A stretch of 64,000 nt of DNA from Thiomicrorhabdus chilensis DSM 12352 (GTDB taxonomy: Bacteria > Pseudomonadota > Gammaproteobacteria > Thiomicrospirales > Thiomicrospiraceae), in assembly GCF_000483485.1 (NCBI RefSeq), contig NZ_KI519609.1, positions 1,207,460-1,271,459 on the forward strand. The letters are read 5' to 3'. Made by a program: the position numbers and the translations under genes. The notes below the pieces were generated by a model that worked only from the letters and a program-made list of their open reading frames with translations, was not told the origin of the DNA and made no database searches. Below, one piece after another: positions 54,533 to 63,022 of this stretch; positions within the stretch are counted from its first letter, which is position 1; the number at the start of each line of letters is the position of its first letter.

Positions 54533-54898
54533 ATGGAATTAAAAGAATTCATTACAGAATCTCTTGTACAAATAGCGGAAGGAATTGATGAGGCAAATTC
54601 TAAGCTTGGTAGCTCCGAAGCATTTGTAAACCCTAATGCTGTACAAGCATATTCTAAAGAAGCTAAAGCTTACGGCAGAGTTAGTGAAAATTACAAAGAG
54701 GACCTTCCTTTGGTTGAGCTTATTGAGTTTGACGTTGCAATCCAAGCTGAATCTGGAGAAAAAACAGGAGGAGGCTTAAAAATATCTATTGCATCAATTG
54801 GCTTAGACGCAAATGGAAGTACGACAGATTCTCATAGCAGTGAATCTAGAATCAAATTCAATATTCCCATGGTATATCCTCATGGAAAAATAATTTAA
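54533..54898 (+). CDS. Cassette gene 2: small soluble protein of unknown function
   Basis: 121 residues, no signal peptide or membrane helix. A helical N-terminus (LKEFITESLVQIAEGIDEAN) and a beta-rich C-terminus (IEFDVAIQAESGEK, GGLKISIASIGLDANG, RIKFNIPMVYP). The pattern resembles the small 'trypco2'-like domains found in defence and signalling contexts, but I would not assign it. AAGGATA precedes the ATG, 19 bases behind the end of attC 1; attC 2 begins at the stop. Confidence 0.6.
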   Translation: MELKEFITESLVQIAEGIDEANSKLGSSEAFVNPNAVQAYSKEAKAYGRVSENYKEDLPLVELIEFDVAIQAESGEKTGGGLKISIASIGLDANGSTTDSHSSESRIKFNIPMVYPHGKII

Positions 54899-54960
54899 GC
54901 CTAACAATTCACTCAACCCGACCGCGTTCACGCGCGGCCGGTTAGCTTAAACATTATGTG
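54899..54960 (+). other. attC site 2
   Basis: Begins with the canonical 5' core GCCTAAC (54899-54905). Arms CCCGACCGCG and CGCGGCCGG pair with one bulge around TTCACG. The 3' core reads CATTATG, one change from the canonical GTTATG. Length 62 bp. This is the best-formed attC of the group. Confidence 0.75.
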
Positions 54961-54992
54961 AGCAATATCATCAAATAGTCAAAGGAGTCAAA

Positions 54993-55289
54993 ATGCGTAT
55001 GACGATTGCCGACCGATTCAAAGCTCTATTTGCAAATGATGAATATGACTATTGGTTTAAACATTTTACTGATGAAGAAAAAAAACTTCGCCGCATGGAT
55101 TCTTGGGAGCTAGCTAAAGTGATCCAGGAGGAGACCGGCTCAACAGGAGATTCTTCAAAAAGAATCGTTGCAGAGCATCTGCTTCAAGTTCGCCTTGTCA
55201 AACTACAAAACCGCGCAACATATATAGGCATTGTTTTCGGGTTGCTTGGTATCGTTATTGGTGCATTTTTGAATAAGTTGCTTCAGTGA
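54993..55289 (+). CDS. Cassette gene 3: small protein with C-terminal membrane helix
   Basis: 98 residues. A charged N-terminal part (TIADRFKALFANDEYDYWFK) and one C-terminal helix (ATYIGIVFGLLGIVIGAFLN). AAAGGAGT precedes the ATG. Unknown function. No complete attC is seen behind it, so the third cassette has probably lost its right end, next to the transposase remnant. Confidence 0.6.
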   Translation: MRMTIADRFKALFANDEYDYWFKHFTDEEKKLRRMDSWELAKVIQEETGSTGDSSKRIVAEHLLQVRLVKLQNRATYIGIVFGLLGIVIGAFLNKLLQ

Positions 55290-55373
55290 TAATACATAAC
55301 CAGTGGGAAAAAGGTGTCAAAGCCTTTTTTTGAATAACATTAATTGTTTACCGCGCTAAGCTAGGATTGTTTC

Positions 55374-55447
55374 ATGCCCCGTAAATCTAGATTTTTCTTA
55401 CTTGGTGCCTAACCATGTTGTTCAACGTGGGCGTAATCGTGCTTCTA
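55374..55447 (+). pseudogene. Remnant of a REP-associated (Y1, IS200-like) transposase gene
   Basis: ATG at 55374 reads MPRKSRFFLLG; after a one-base shift the sequence continues VPNHVVQRGRNRA. Together this is the N-terminal signature of REP-associated tyrosine transposases (MPRKPR-x-HVIQRGNNR). The rest of the gene is missing. The following AAAGGGGACACTATCC is a sequence often seen next to such genes. Confidence 0.65.
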
Positions 55448-55540
55448 TTTTTTTAGGGGAAAAGGGGACACTATCCTTAAATTTCGCAAAAATTATAATA
55501 AATAGTGCCTCCTTTCCTAAATGGTCAAACTTGACAAAAT

Positions 55541-55712
55541 TTAACCCGCCTTTCCTTGACTAAGCGGCATTCACAGCCGATTTTGTCATTCCAAATCTGC
55601 CTATTAAAGATTATAAATCTTTGTTGCTACGTATTTTATTTCTATATCCCTTGTTTTTTGTTGTAGTATTTAACTGTAGTTTTACGTAATATTACAGGGT
55701 TGTCATCCAGTG
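55541..55712 (+). repeat. Right copy of diverged direct repeat flanking the cassette region
   Basis: Matches 53602-53760: CTAAGCGGCATTCACAGCCG against CTAAGCGGCATTCATAGCCG, then a similar AT-rich stretch, and TGTAGTATTTAACTGTAGTT followed by TTACGTA against TATAGTATTAAAAAGTAAAT and TTACGTA. The terminator hairpin has lost pairing here. No gene lies in it. Confidence 0.65.
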
Positions 55713-55732
55713 CCTTTTAATGAGGCCGATTT

Positions 55733-55913
55733 GACAAGGGAATTGATATTCAGGCAAAAGAAATTATCAATTTAGCTTCAGCCAAAATGTTGTAAAAAGC
55801 GTGGAATTACTTTTGTAGCCGTTGCACCTGTTATAAAACAGACTGTGCCAATGGTCAGTGAACCATGCTTAACCATGTTCTCATACCGAGTGCGCTATCG
55901 CGTAGCGACTTAA
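55733..55913 (+). pseudogene. Frameshifted gene fragment of unknown origin
   Basis: One frame reads KGIDIQAKEIINLASAKML and stops at 55793-55795. Four bases later, shifted by one, a second frame opens as KRGITFVAVAPVIKQTVPMV and runs on to a TAA at 55911. Both halves look protein-like and would join into one sequence with a small indel. I cannot name the parent gene. The rest of the 685-bp gap (55290-55974) holds the transposase remnant and the right repeat copy. Confidence 0.25.
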
Positions 55914-55974
55914 ACTTAGAGAGTTTTTAATAAAACCCTATGCGGCCATTGATGGCTTCAGGAGGTGAGGTTGT

Positions 55975-56643
55975 GTGAATATTGAGACAGATTTTCTACA
56001 TCGGGTGGCTGCATTTCTGATGGTGCATATCCTCTATGAGGTCCCCAGTGTATCGGCTTTGGGGGTAACGCCGGATATATTCGTTGATGAACTGCGATTT
56101 GAATCCAACAGCGCCATTGATGATTTGGTTCTGATGACTTCTCATGGACGGTTTTTTATTCAGGCCAAACACACTTTGAGTTTGTCGGATTGTTGTGTTT
56201 CAGAGTATTCATCTGTGTTAAGGCAATTCATTGTTCAATTCTGTAGCGAGAACATTAAAGGCGACAGATACATCATCGCCACCAACTCAGAGGCCTCTCT
56301 GGAGATCACGAAAGAGCTGAAAAACTTGACTGAGATGAGTCGTATCAATGGCACCCATATTATTGATACTCCTCAAACTGACCTTGAACGGGACGTTATA
56401 TCAAAAACCCGGAGCCTGTTGGAATTTCACTTTAAAAGCGTAACAGGGGAGGAGCTTCCAAAGAGGGTTTTAGAGGAAATATTCTCAAAAATTCATGTGG
56501 CCGTCATTGATATCGAAGCTGGTAAACCGCTTGAAAAGGCTGTGATGTCCTTGTTGGCGGATAAAAGTGGAATGAATTCGGACGAAATTTGGGAGGCGAT
56601 GATTTCGATGTGTGCGAACGGAAAGGTGATATTGGCCAATTGA
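55975..56643 (+). CDS. Stand-alone nuclease-like domain protein, possibly defence-related
   Basis: 222 residues. Residues 45-70 (AIDDLVLMTSHGRFFIQAKH) show the pattern D-x12-QxK of PD-(D/E)xK-type nuclease folds, followed by TLSLSDCCVSEYSSVLRQFI, a combination known from the N-terminal domain of very large ATPase-type defence proteins. The remainder is helical (EEIFSKIHVAVIDIEAGKPL). No ATPase part follows, so this is either a free-standing domain or a fragment with a natural stop. Start GTG 55975 has AGGAGGTGAGG upstream. It lies at the end of the accessory segment. Confidence 0.55.
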   Translation: MNIETDFLHRVAAFLMVHILYEVPSVSALGVTPDIFVDELRFESNSAIDDLVLMTSHGRFFIQAKHTLSLSDCCVSEYSSVLRQFIVQFCSENIKGDRYIIATNSEASLEITKELKNLTEMSRINGTHIIDTPQTDLERDVISKTRSLLEFHFKSVTGEELPKRVLEEIFSKIHVAVIDIEAGKPLEKAVMSLLADKSGMNSDEIWEAMISMCANGKVILAN

Positions 56644-56838
56644 AGCGGGGGCAGAAAAATCAACAGGCCTGTTCAGTTTCAACTGAAGTGGTCTGAAACC
56701 AGTCAGGTTTTTTAATTCATTCATCTCCAAAACTCACCTTTGCATGATGAATCTTCTGCAGAAGATTAACGCATAAGCATTGCACTTCTTGCTTGACTCA
56801 GTATCATGATTGTTCAACTTACTTATGAGGGGAAATCC

Positions 56839-57501
56839 ATGTCTCACAAACTCGAGTTAATCAGTTTCAAGTTGTGTCCATTTGTGCAACGCGCGGTCAT
56901 TGTGCTCAAGCAAAAGCAGGTGGACTTTGACATCACCTACATCGATTTGAACAATCCGCCGGAGTGGTTCAAGGAGATTTCCCCTCTTGGGCAGGTGCCG
57001 GTTCTTAAGGTGGGCGATGATGTGCTGTTTGAGTCGTCGGTGATTCAGGAGTATGTGGATGAGATCACGCCGCCCAGTCTGCAACCCAGCGATCCGTTGC
57101 TTAAGGCCAAGAACCGGGCGTGGATCAGTTTCGGCAGCGATATTTTGTTTGCCATGCATGCGCTGATCACCACAAAAGATGAAGCGGTTTTGGAAGAAAA
57201 ACAGGCACTGATTCAGCAAAAACTCAGTCAGCTGGAAGCGCAGCATTCCGGCGGGTCTTATTTCAACGGCGAAGAATTCAATATGATTGATGCCGCCTAT
57301 GCGCCGATGTTGATGCGCCTGTGTTTCGTCAAGAACCTGACCGGACTGGATTTGTTGGAAAACTGTCCCAAATTGAGCCGCTGGTCGGAGGTGCTTTTGG
57401 CGATGCCTTGCGTTCAGGAATCCGTGGTTGAAGACCTGATGCTGATGTACAAAGGCATGATCAAGAAAATGGATGGTTTGCTTGCGGCGCGCTTAGGTTA
57501 A
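56839..57501 (+). CDS. Glutathione S-transferase family protein
   Basis: About 220 residues. N-terminal thioredoxin-like domain with LISFKLCPFVQRAVIVLKQK (catalytic Cys/Ser position near residue 12) and PLGQVPVLKVGDDVLFESSV, which holds the cis-proline and the Glu-Ser pair that binds glutathione; helical C-terminal domain. ATG 56839 with GAGGGGAAA upstream is chosen over an in-frame ATG eleven codons earlier. Substrate unknown; omega- or beta-like by the Cys. Confidence 0.9.
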   Translation: MSHKLELISFKLCPFVQRAVIVLKQKQVDFDITYIDLNNPPEWFKEISPLGQVPVLKVGDDVLFESSVIQEYVDEITPPSLQPSDPLLKAKNRAWISFGSDILFAMHALITTKDEAVLEEKQALIQQKLSQLEAQHSGGSYFNGEEFNMIDAAYAPMLMRLCFVKNLTGLDLLENCPKLSRWSEVLLAMPCVQESVVEDLMLMYKGMIKKMDGLLAARLG

Positions 57502-57514
57502 AGCTGTAAGCGGC

Positions 57515-58450
57515 TTGTTGGAATTCAGAGTGAGTTGGGTGCAAGACCTTAAATTCAGGTCAAGCTGTTTTGGCCTGGTTGCCGTGCTCGTTGTCAGTGT
57601 GGCGGTCACCAGTCCCAGTCCTGTTCAAGCGACGGCTGACTCTCTCACCGGGCTAATCACTTCGCCAACCCCACAACCGATATCGGATGCGATCGCTTCA
57701 TTGACTCCTGAGGATTACCGTTGGATTGGCCAGCGTATTTATGCCAATGAGTGCGCGAGTGATCCACGTTATCTGACCTACTGGGGCAAAGGCGAGGCCT
57801 TTCCCTCTTTCGGCATCGGTCATTTCATCTGGTTTCCTGCTGGTATTGACCCTCCCTTTATTGAATCCTTTCCCGACATGCTGGCGTTTGTCTCTAGGCA
57901 GGTTGCACCGCCTTTATGGCTTCAGCAACTGCAACCCTTGCACGCGCCTTGGCAAAGCAAATCCCAGTTTGAGCAGGCCTGGTCTGGCCGGGAGTTGACG
58001 GAACTCAGGGATTGGTTGTTTAAGACTCAAAGTCAGCAGGCGCAGTTTATCGTTCAGGCATTTGAAACACGTTGGCTGAATAGACTTTCCGCTTTGGCTA
58101 GAGAAGAACAAATACGTTTAAGCCATAAGTTGTCGCTGTTGATGGCCAGTAAAGAGGGAACCTTTGCGGCCATTGATTACTTTAATTTCAAAGGCATAGG
58201 CGGCAATGCGGAAGAACAATATCAGAATGAGGAGTGGGGCTTGATCTCGGTTTTAAGACAGATGTCAACACCGCAAAAAACAACCCTTTCAAGCAAACAC
58301 ACGGTTCAGGAGTTTGTAAAGGCGGCAAAACAGCGACTCACCTTAAGAACGCAACTGGCACCCAAAGAGCGAAATGAACAGCGCTGGTTAAAGGGTTGGT
58401 TTAAACGCCTGGACGGGTATTGGCTTGAAGACCCGGCAGTGAATCCATAA
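57515..58450 (+). CDS. Conserved exported protein of unknown function
   Basis: About 311 residues. A hydrophobic N-terminus (CFGLVAVLVVSVAVTSPSPV) acts as signal peptide or anchor. The conserved core is IGQRIYANECASDPRYLTYW, then GKGEAFPSFGIGHFIWFPAG, a block I know only from hypothetical proteins. The Glu in ANEC and the following aromatic run recall lysozyme-like sites, but this is a guess. The start is uncertain (TTG 57515 or GTG 57530). CAGGCCTG at 57974. Confidence 0.6.
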   Translation: MLEFRVSWVQDLKFRSSCFGLVAVLVVSVAVTSPSPVQATADSLTGLITSPTPQPISDAIASLTPEDYRWIGQRIYANECASDPRYLTYWGKGEAFPSFGIGHFIWFPAGIDPPFIESFPDMLAFVSRQVAPPLWLQQLQPLHAPWQSKSQFEQAWSGRELTELRDWLFKTQSQQAQFIVQAFETRWLNRLSALAREEQIRLSHKLSLLMASKEGTFAAIDYFNFKGIGGNAEEQYQNEEWGLISVLRQMSTPQKTTLSSKHTVQEFVKAAKQRLTLRTQLAPKERNEQRWLKGWFKRLDGYWLEDPAVNP

Positions 58451-58597
58451 AGACAAAATTTTCATTGTGTGGGTTTTCTGGTTTTGGTGCCTTTTCCAGA
58501 AGCTAAAAATCACAATAAAGCCCTGCCAGCGGCTTTAAGGAATGTCATAATAGACAGACAAATCTGGGAATCATTCAAATTATCAAACGGAAATCAG

Positions 58598-59491
58598 ATG
58601 CAGTTTAAAAGCTTAATGGATTTTGTGGGACATACCCCTTTGGTGCAATTGCAGCGTATGGTTCATTCTGAAACCAATAGCGTGGTGTTGGCGAAATTAG
58701 AGGGCAATAATCCGGCGGGTTCCGTCAAAGACCGTCCGGCGGTGAACATGATCAAACAAGCCGAATTGCGTGGCGAGATAAAGCCCGGCGACACTTTGAT
58801 AGAGGCGACCAGCGGCAATACTGGTATTGCCCTGGCGATGGCGAGTGCGCTGATGGGGTATAAACTCAAGTTGATTATGCCGGACAATATGAGCATGGAA
58901 CGTAAGGCTTCCATGGCGGCTTACGGAGCCGAGCTGATCAGTGTGTCGCAACAAGAAGGGATGGAAGGCGCGCGTGATTTGGCGATGAGCCTTCAGCAGA
59001 GTGGTAAAGGCATTGTACTTGACCAATTTGCTAACCCGGATAACCCGTTGGCGCATTATCTGTCCACAGGCCCGGAGATATGGCAAGACACCTACGGCAA
59101 AGTCACCCACTTTGTCAGCGCCATGGGGACCACGGGCACGATTATGGGCACGTCGATGTATTTGAAGGAACAGAACCCGGATATTCAAATCGTGGGCGTG
59201 CAACCCGAAGACGGCGCGTCTATTCCCGGAATCCGCCGCTGGCCGGCCGAATACATGCCTAAAATCTATGAATCTACCCGTGTTGATCGCATTATTGATA
59301 TGTCGCAACACCGAGCCGAACAGACCATGCGTCAGTTGGCCAAACAGGAAGGGATTTTTGGCGGTGTGTCATCCGGCGGTGCAATGGCCGCTGCGCTTGA
59401 GGTGGCGTCGGAAACCGAAAATGCGGTGATTGTCACCATCGTGTGTGACCGCGGTGACCGCTACCTTTCGACCGGCGTCTATGCACATTGA
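58598..59491 (+). CDS. cysM: Cysteine synthase B (O-acetylserine sulfhydrylase)
   Basis: About 297 residues. PLP-dependent synthesis of cysteine from O-acetylserine with sulfide or thiosulfate. PLP lysine in NPAGSVKDRPAVNMI (about residue 41), substrate loop TSGNTGIALAMAS, and C-terminal SSGGAMAAALEVASETENAV. The short length and SVKDR environment fit CysM better than CysK. The frame opens 43 codons earlier, but ATG 58598 gives the family start MQFKSLMDFVGHTPL. It leads a run of four same-strand genes with small gaps. Confidence 0.93.
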   Translation: MQFKSLMDFVGHTPLVQLQRMVHSETNSVVLAKLEGNNPAGSVKDRPAVNMIKQAELRGEIKPGDTLIEATSGNTGIALAMASALMGYKLKLIMPDNMSMERKASMAAYGAELISVSQQEGMEGARDLAMSLQQSGKGIVLDQFANPDNPLAHYLSTGPEIWQDTYGKVTHFVSAMGTTGTIMGTSMYLKEQNPDIQIVGVQPEDGASIPGIRRWPAEYMPKIYESTRVDRIIDMSQHRAEQTMRQLAKQEGIFGGVSSGGAMAAALEVASETENAVIVTIVCDRGDRYLSTGVYAH

Positions 59492-59531
59492 CCTTTAAAC
59501 ACTTTCAGTATTAAGTAGAAATAGAACCCTT

Positions 59532-60029
59532 ATGGCAAGAGAAATAGAACGTAAGTTTTTATTGAAGAACCAGGATTGGAAGCCGTTGGCTTTTAAGCAA
59601 ACCCATTTCGCGCAAGGCTATCTGAACGACATTTCCGACCACAAAGCAAAAAGTTCGGTGAGGGTGCGTATTGAAGGCGAACAGGCGAACATGAACATCA
59701 AAAGCCTGGAAATCGGCTTAAGCCGTGACGAATATGAATATTCGATTCCATTGGAAGACGCCCAGAAAATGCTAAACACCCTGACTGTCGGGCCGGTGAT
59801 TGAGAAAATTCGTTATTTGGTTAAACACGATTCCCATACCTGGGAGATTGACGAGTTTTTGGGAGACAATGCCGGCTTGGTGGTTGCGGAAGTTGAGATG
59901 ACCTCGGAAGCCGATCAAGTACCCATTCCGGATTGGGCCGGGCGTGAAGTCACCGAGGTGGTTCGTTATTACAATATCAGTTTAAGTAAGTACCCATTCA
60001 AGGAGTGGAACGACGATGAAAAGAAATAG
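59532..60029 (+). CDS. CYTH-domain protein, probable inorganic triphosphatase
   Basis: 165 residues. A CYTH fold with the signature EIERKFL at residues 4-10 and charged strands SSVRVRIEGEQANMNIKS and YEYSIPLEDAQKML; Glu, Lys and Arg residues line the tunnel that binds triphosphate and metal. Bacterial single-domain CYTH proteins usually hydrolyse inorganic triphosphate; adenylate cyclase activity is less likely. It overlaps the TolC-like gene by 14 bases. Confidence 0.9.
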   Translation: MAREIERKFLLKNQDWKPLAFKQTHFAQGYLNDISDHKAKSSVRVRIEGEQANMNIKSLEIGLSRDEYEYSIPLEDAQKMLNTLTVGPVIEKIRYLVKHDSHTWEIDEFLGDNAGLVVAEVEMTSEADQVPIPDWAGREVTEVVRYYNISLSKYPFKEWNDDEKK

Positions 60030-61356
60030 TCTTTTATGCAAAAAATCGCTGCCAGCCTGGTTGTTTGCCGGTTTTGTATTGCCATTGCAAGCCGCTCCGA
60101 GTGCAGGCCTGCTGGATGTCTATCAGATGGCCGTGATCCATGATGCCAAAATTGCCCAGCAGCGCGCCCAATATCAAGCCGACCAGCAGGTTGTGGAGAC
60201 CGCTCGTTCGCCACTATTACCTCAAATCAGTGCAGACGGTTCTTATTTTATTAATGAAAGTGATCAGGATTTCGACCGCGGAGACGTGAATACCCGTACC
60301 TTATCATTGACATTGAATCAGTCTTTGTACGACCACGCATCCTGGTCGCGATACGAGCAGGCTAAATATTCGCTGCAACAAGCGGAGTTCACGATTCGTG
60401 AGGCAGAACAGTCCCTGATTGTGCGTACAGCAGACGCCTTCTTCAAAGTGCTGTTGGCTCAAGAGGACGTGTCTTTGTCCTTGGCACAGGAAGAAGCCGA
60501 TAAGATTCAGTGGGAACGGGCTCAGGCCTCTGCCGAAGTAGGGCTGGCCAGTCGCACCGATGTGTTGCAGGCCAAATCGAGTTATGACTTGTCTAAATCC
60601 AACCGCATCAATTCCGAGAACAGTCTGGATGTGGCTAAAGAAGAGCTTTTGAAGCTGACCGGTCAACCGGTGGATTCTTTAAAGGTGCTGGCATTACAGG
60701 TACCGCTTCCCCAAGACGAATTAGACATGGCCTACTGGGAAGATTTGGCGCAAACCAATAACCTGACGGTCAAACAGGTTGAAGCGCAATTGAATGCGGC
60801 TGGTGAAGAGGTTGAGGTGCAGAAGTCGGGTTACTGGCCGACCGCTGGGCTTCAGGCCAAGGTGTCGGATACCGCCTACTCTAATTACACTAATTCCGCG
60901 ACCACTATCTATTCAGATAATCAGAATACTCAAATCGGCGTATCAGTGAGTCTTCCATTGTATTCAGGCGGCGGCACCTCGTCCAAAGTCAGTCAAGCAC
61001 GTTATCAGTACCAGTCAGCCAACCAGGCGCTACGTGACAGTCGTGAACAGGCGCGTTTGAATGCGCGTGTTCAAGTCAGAACGGTGGAACGCGGCCAGAG
61101 TCTGATTGCCGCTTTGCGGGAAGCGGTTAATTCCAACCGTGCGTTTTTGGATGCGGCGGAAGAGAGTTACCGCGTGGGTTTGAAAAGCCTGCTTGAGGTC
61201 TTGACGGCACGTTCCAATTTCTTTAATGCCCGACGTAATCTGGTTGAGGCTCTGCATGCACAGGTTCTGAATCGTTTGAACCTGGAAGCGACCGTGGGTG
61301 ACCTGCAAGCAGAGGACTTGGCGGTGTATGACGAATTGTTGAGCGAACCGAACTAA
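60016..61356 (+). CDS. TolC-family outer-membrane efflux channel
   Basis: 446 residues. Signal peptide (CKKSLPAWLFAGFVLPLQAA) followed by two OEP repeats with long coiled coils (DVYQMAVIHDAKIAQQRAQY; RVGLKSLLEVLTARSNFFNA). It forms a trimeric channel through outer membrane and periplasm. No inner-membrane pump or adaptor is adjacent, so it is probably shared by several exporters. Starts inside the end of the CYTH gene and abuts the next gene. CAGGCCTG at 60104 encodes Ala-Gly-Leu. Confidence 0.93.
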   Translation: MKRNSLLCKKSLPAWLFAGFVLPLQAAPSAGLLDVYQMAVIHDAKIAQQRAQYQADQQVVETARSPLLPQISADGSYFINESDQDFDRGDVNTRTLSLTLNQSLYDHASWSRYEQAKYSLQQAEFTIREAEQSLIVRTADAFFKVLLAQEDVSLSLAQEEADKIQWERAQASAEVGLASRTDVLQAKSSYDLSKSNRINSENSLDVAKEELLKLTGQPVDSLKVLALQVPLPQDELDMAYWEDLAQTNNLTVKQVEAQLNAAGEEVEVQKSGYWPTAGLQAKVSDTAYSNYTNSATTIYSDNQNTQIGVSVSLPLYSGGGTSSKVSQARYQYQSANQALRDSREQARLNARVQVRTVERGQSLIAALREAVNSNRAFLDAAEESYRVGLKSLLEVLTARSNFFNARRNLVEALHAQVLNRLNLEATVGDLQAEDLAVYDELLSEPN

Positions 61357-62919
61357 GTGAATCGGTTTGGTTGTAATCAAGGCGAAAGGCTGGCTTTGCC
61401 TTTACGCAGAAGTTTGATTAAAACAGCCCTGACCGCACCCGTACTCGGGATTTTGTCAGGGCTGAACGGATGTGCTTCCACGAATTCTTCCGAAAAAGTG
61501 ATTCGCATGGGGGTCTCGTCCAGGCCCAGAATGCTCGACCCACGCAAAGCCACCGATGCGCTCTCCAGTCGAGTCAACCGTTTGCTGTATCGCCAATTGA
61601 TCGATTTTGATGAGCGTTTTGAACCCGTGCCCGATTTGGCGACCTGGCAGTCCATCAGTGCAACCCGTTATCGTTTCACTTTGACGGATCAAAGCGAATT
61701 TCACAATGGCGAAACACTTTCCGCCGAAGATGTGGTGGCGACTTATCGCAGTGTCTTGGATCCTCAGTTCGGTTCTGCCCATCGTGGCTCGCTAAAAGGC
61801 ATCCGCAAAGTGGAGTTGATCAACGCCACTCAGGTGGATTTCGTGCTTTCCGAAGCGGACCCATTGTTTGTCGGCCGTTTGGTGATTGGTATTCTGCCTA
61901 AAAGCCTGATCGAAAAAAACCATCCGTTCCACCAGCAACCTGTCGGTTCTGGGCCTTGTGAATTTGTTTCCGTTAATGAACAGAAGTTGGTTGTAAGAAG
62001 ATTGGCGGATGCCCAGTTATTGCATTTTATTCCGGTCAAAGACGCGACCGTCAGAATTCTAAAGCTGAAAAAGGGCGAGTTGGATATCGTTCAAAATGAC
62101 CTGTCGCCTGAGCTGGTGAACTACGCCGAAAATCAGGACGAGTTGAAAGTCGATTGGCACAGCGGCACCAATTTTGGTTATATCGGATTCAACTTCGAGG
62201 ATGCGTTGCTCAAGCAAAAGGCTTTGCGGCAGGCCATCGCCATGGGCATCGACCGTAAGGCGGTGATCAATGCCATTTTTGGCGGCCACGCGCGTCTCGC
62301 TGGCGGGTTGCTGGTACCGGAACACTGGTGCGGCGTGCCGGAAATAAACGGCTATCCTTATGATCCGGTACAGGCTAAAGCGCTGCTACAACAAGTAAAG
62401 ATTCCAGCAGGCCTGCTCAATTCCGAGGGTTTGATTGAACTCAGCTATAAAACCTCTAACGATCCCACGCGGATACGTCTGGCCACCATTTATCAGTCCC
62501 AACTCAGGAAAATAGGCATTCAGCTCAAAATACAGAGTTATGACTGGGGAACCTTTTACAGCGATATCAAGCAGGGGCGTTTCCAGCTTTACAGCCTGGC
62601 TTGGGTAGGTGTGAAAAGCCCGGATATTTTTCAATATGTGTTTGACAGCGCCGCCATACCGCCTAATGGCGCCAACCGCGGACGTTATCGGGATGAAAGG
62701 GCTGACCACTTGATTCGACAGGCCTCTACGCAAACCCAGCAAAACGAACAAGCGCGACTTTACCGTACCTTGCAAATTCATTTGCAGGAGACGCTGGCCA
62801 CGGTTCCATTATGGTACGAGGATCAATACGCGGTAAGCCGCAAACAGGTATCAGGGTATCAACTTTATTCAGATGGGCGATTAGACGGCTTATTGAATGT
62901 GCAGAAACGACAGGTTTGA
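61357..62919 (+). CDS. Family-5 extracellular solute-binding lipoprotein (peptide/nickel type)
   Basis: 520 residues. A Tat- or Sec-type leader ends in the lipobox LSGLNGC, then an SBP_bac_5 domain with VIRMGVSSRPRMLDPRKATD, HNGETLSAEDVVATYRSVLD and LRQAIAMGIDRKAVINAIF. It delivers peptides or similar solutes to an ABC importer, but no permease or ATPase gene is next to it. Start GTG 61357 lies directly behind the TolC-like stop. CAGGCCTG at 62408. A short hairpin (AGCCCTA / TAGGGCT, 62931-62954) follows. Confidence 0.9.
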   Translation: MNRFGCNQGERLALPLRRSLIKTALTAPVLGILSGLNGCASTNSSEKVIRMGVSSRPRMLDPRKATDALSSRVNRLLYRQLIDFDERFEPVPDLATWQSISATRYRFTLTDQSEFHNGETLSAEDVVATYRSVLDPQFGSAHRGSLKGIRKVELINATQVDFVLSEADPLFVGRLVIGILPKSLIEKNHPFHQQPVGSGPCEFVSVNEQKLVVRRLADAQLLHFIPVKDATVRILKLKKGELDIVQNDLSPELVNYAENQDELKVDWHSGTNFGYIGFNFEDALLKQKALRQAIAMGIDRKAVINAIFGGHARLAGGLLVPEHWCGVPEINGYPYDPVQAKALLQQVKIPAGLLNSEGLIELSYKTSNDPTRIRLATIYQSQLRKIGIQLKIQSYDWGTFYSDIKQGRFQLYSLAWVGVKSPDIFQYVFDSAAIPPNGANRGRYRDERADHLIRQASTQTQQNEQARLYRTLQIHLQETLATVPLWYEDQYAVSRKQVSGYQLYSDGRLDGLLNVQKRQV

Positions 62920-63022
62920 AATTTGGAGACAGCCCTACCAGAATCGATAGGGCTTAGGCGGATAGAAAAGGTTCAAGTGTAAACTCCTGAACCTCTCCCT
63001 TATTTGTTAAGCCTTTATTAGA

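Noticed and set aside
53772-56643. A prophage or conjugative element at this place
   Set aside because: No integrase, structural, replication or transfer gene is present; attC-like sites and a transposase relic explain the accessory content.
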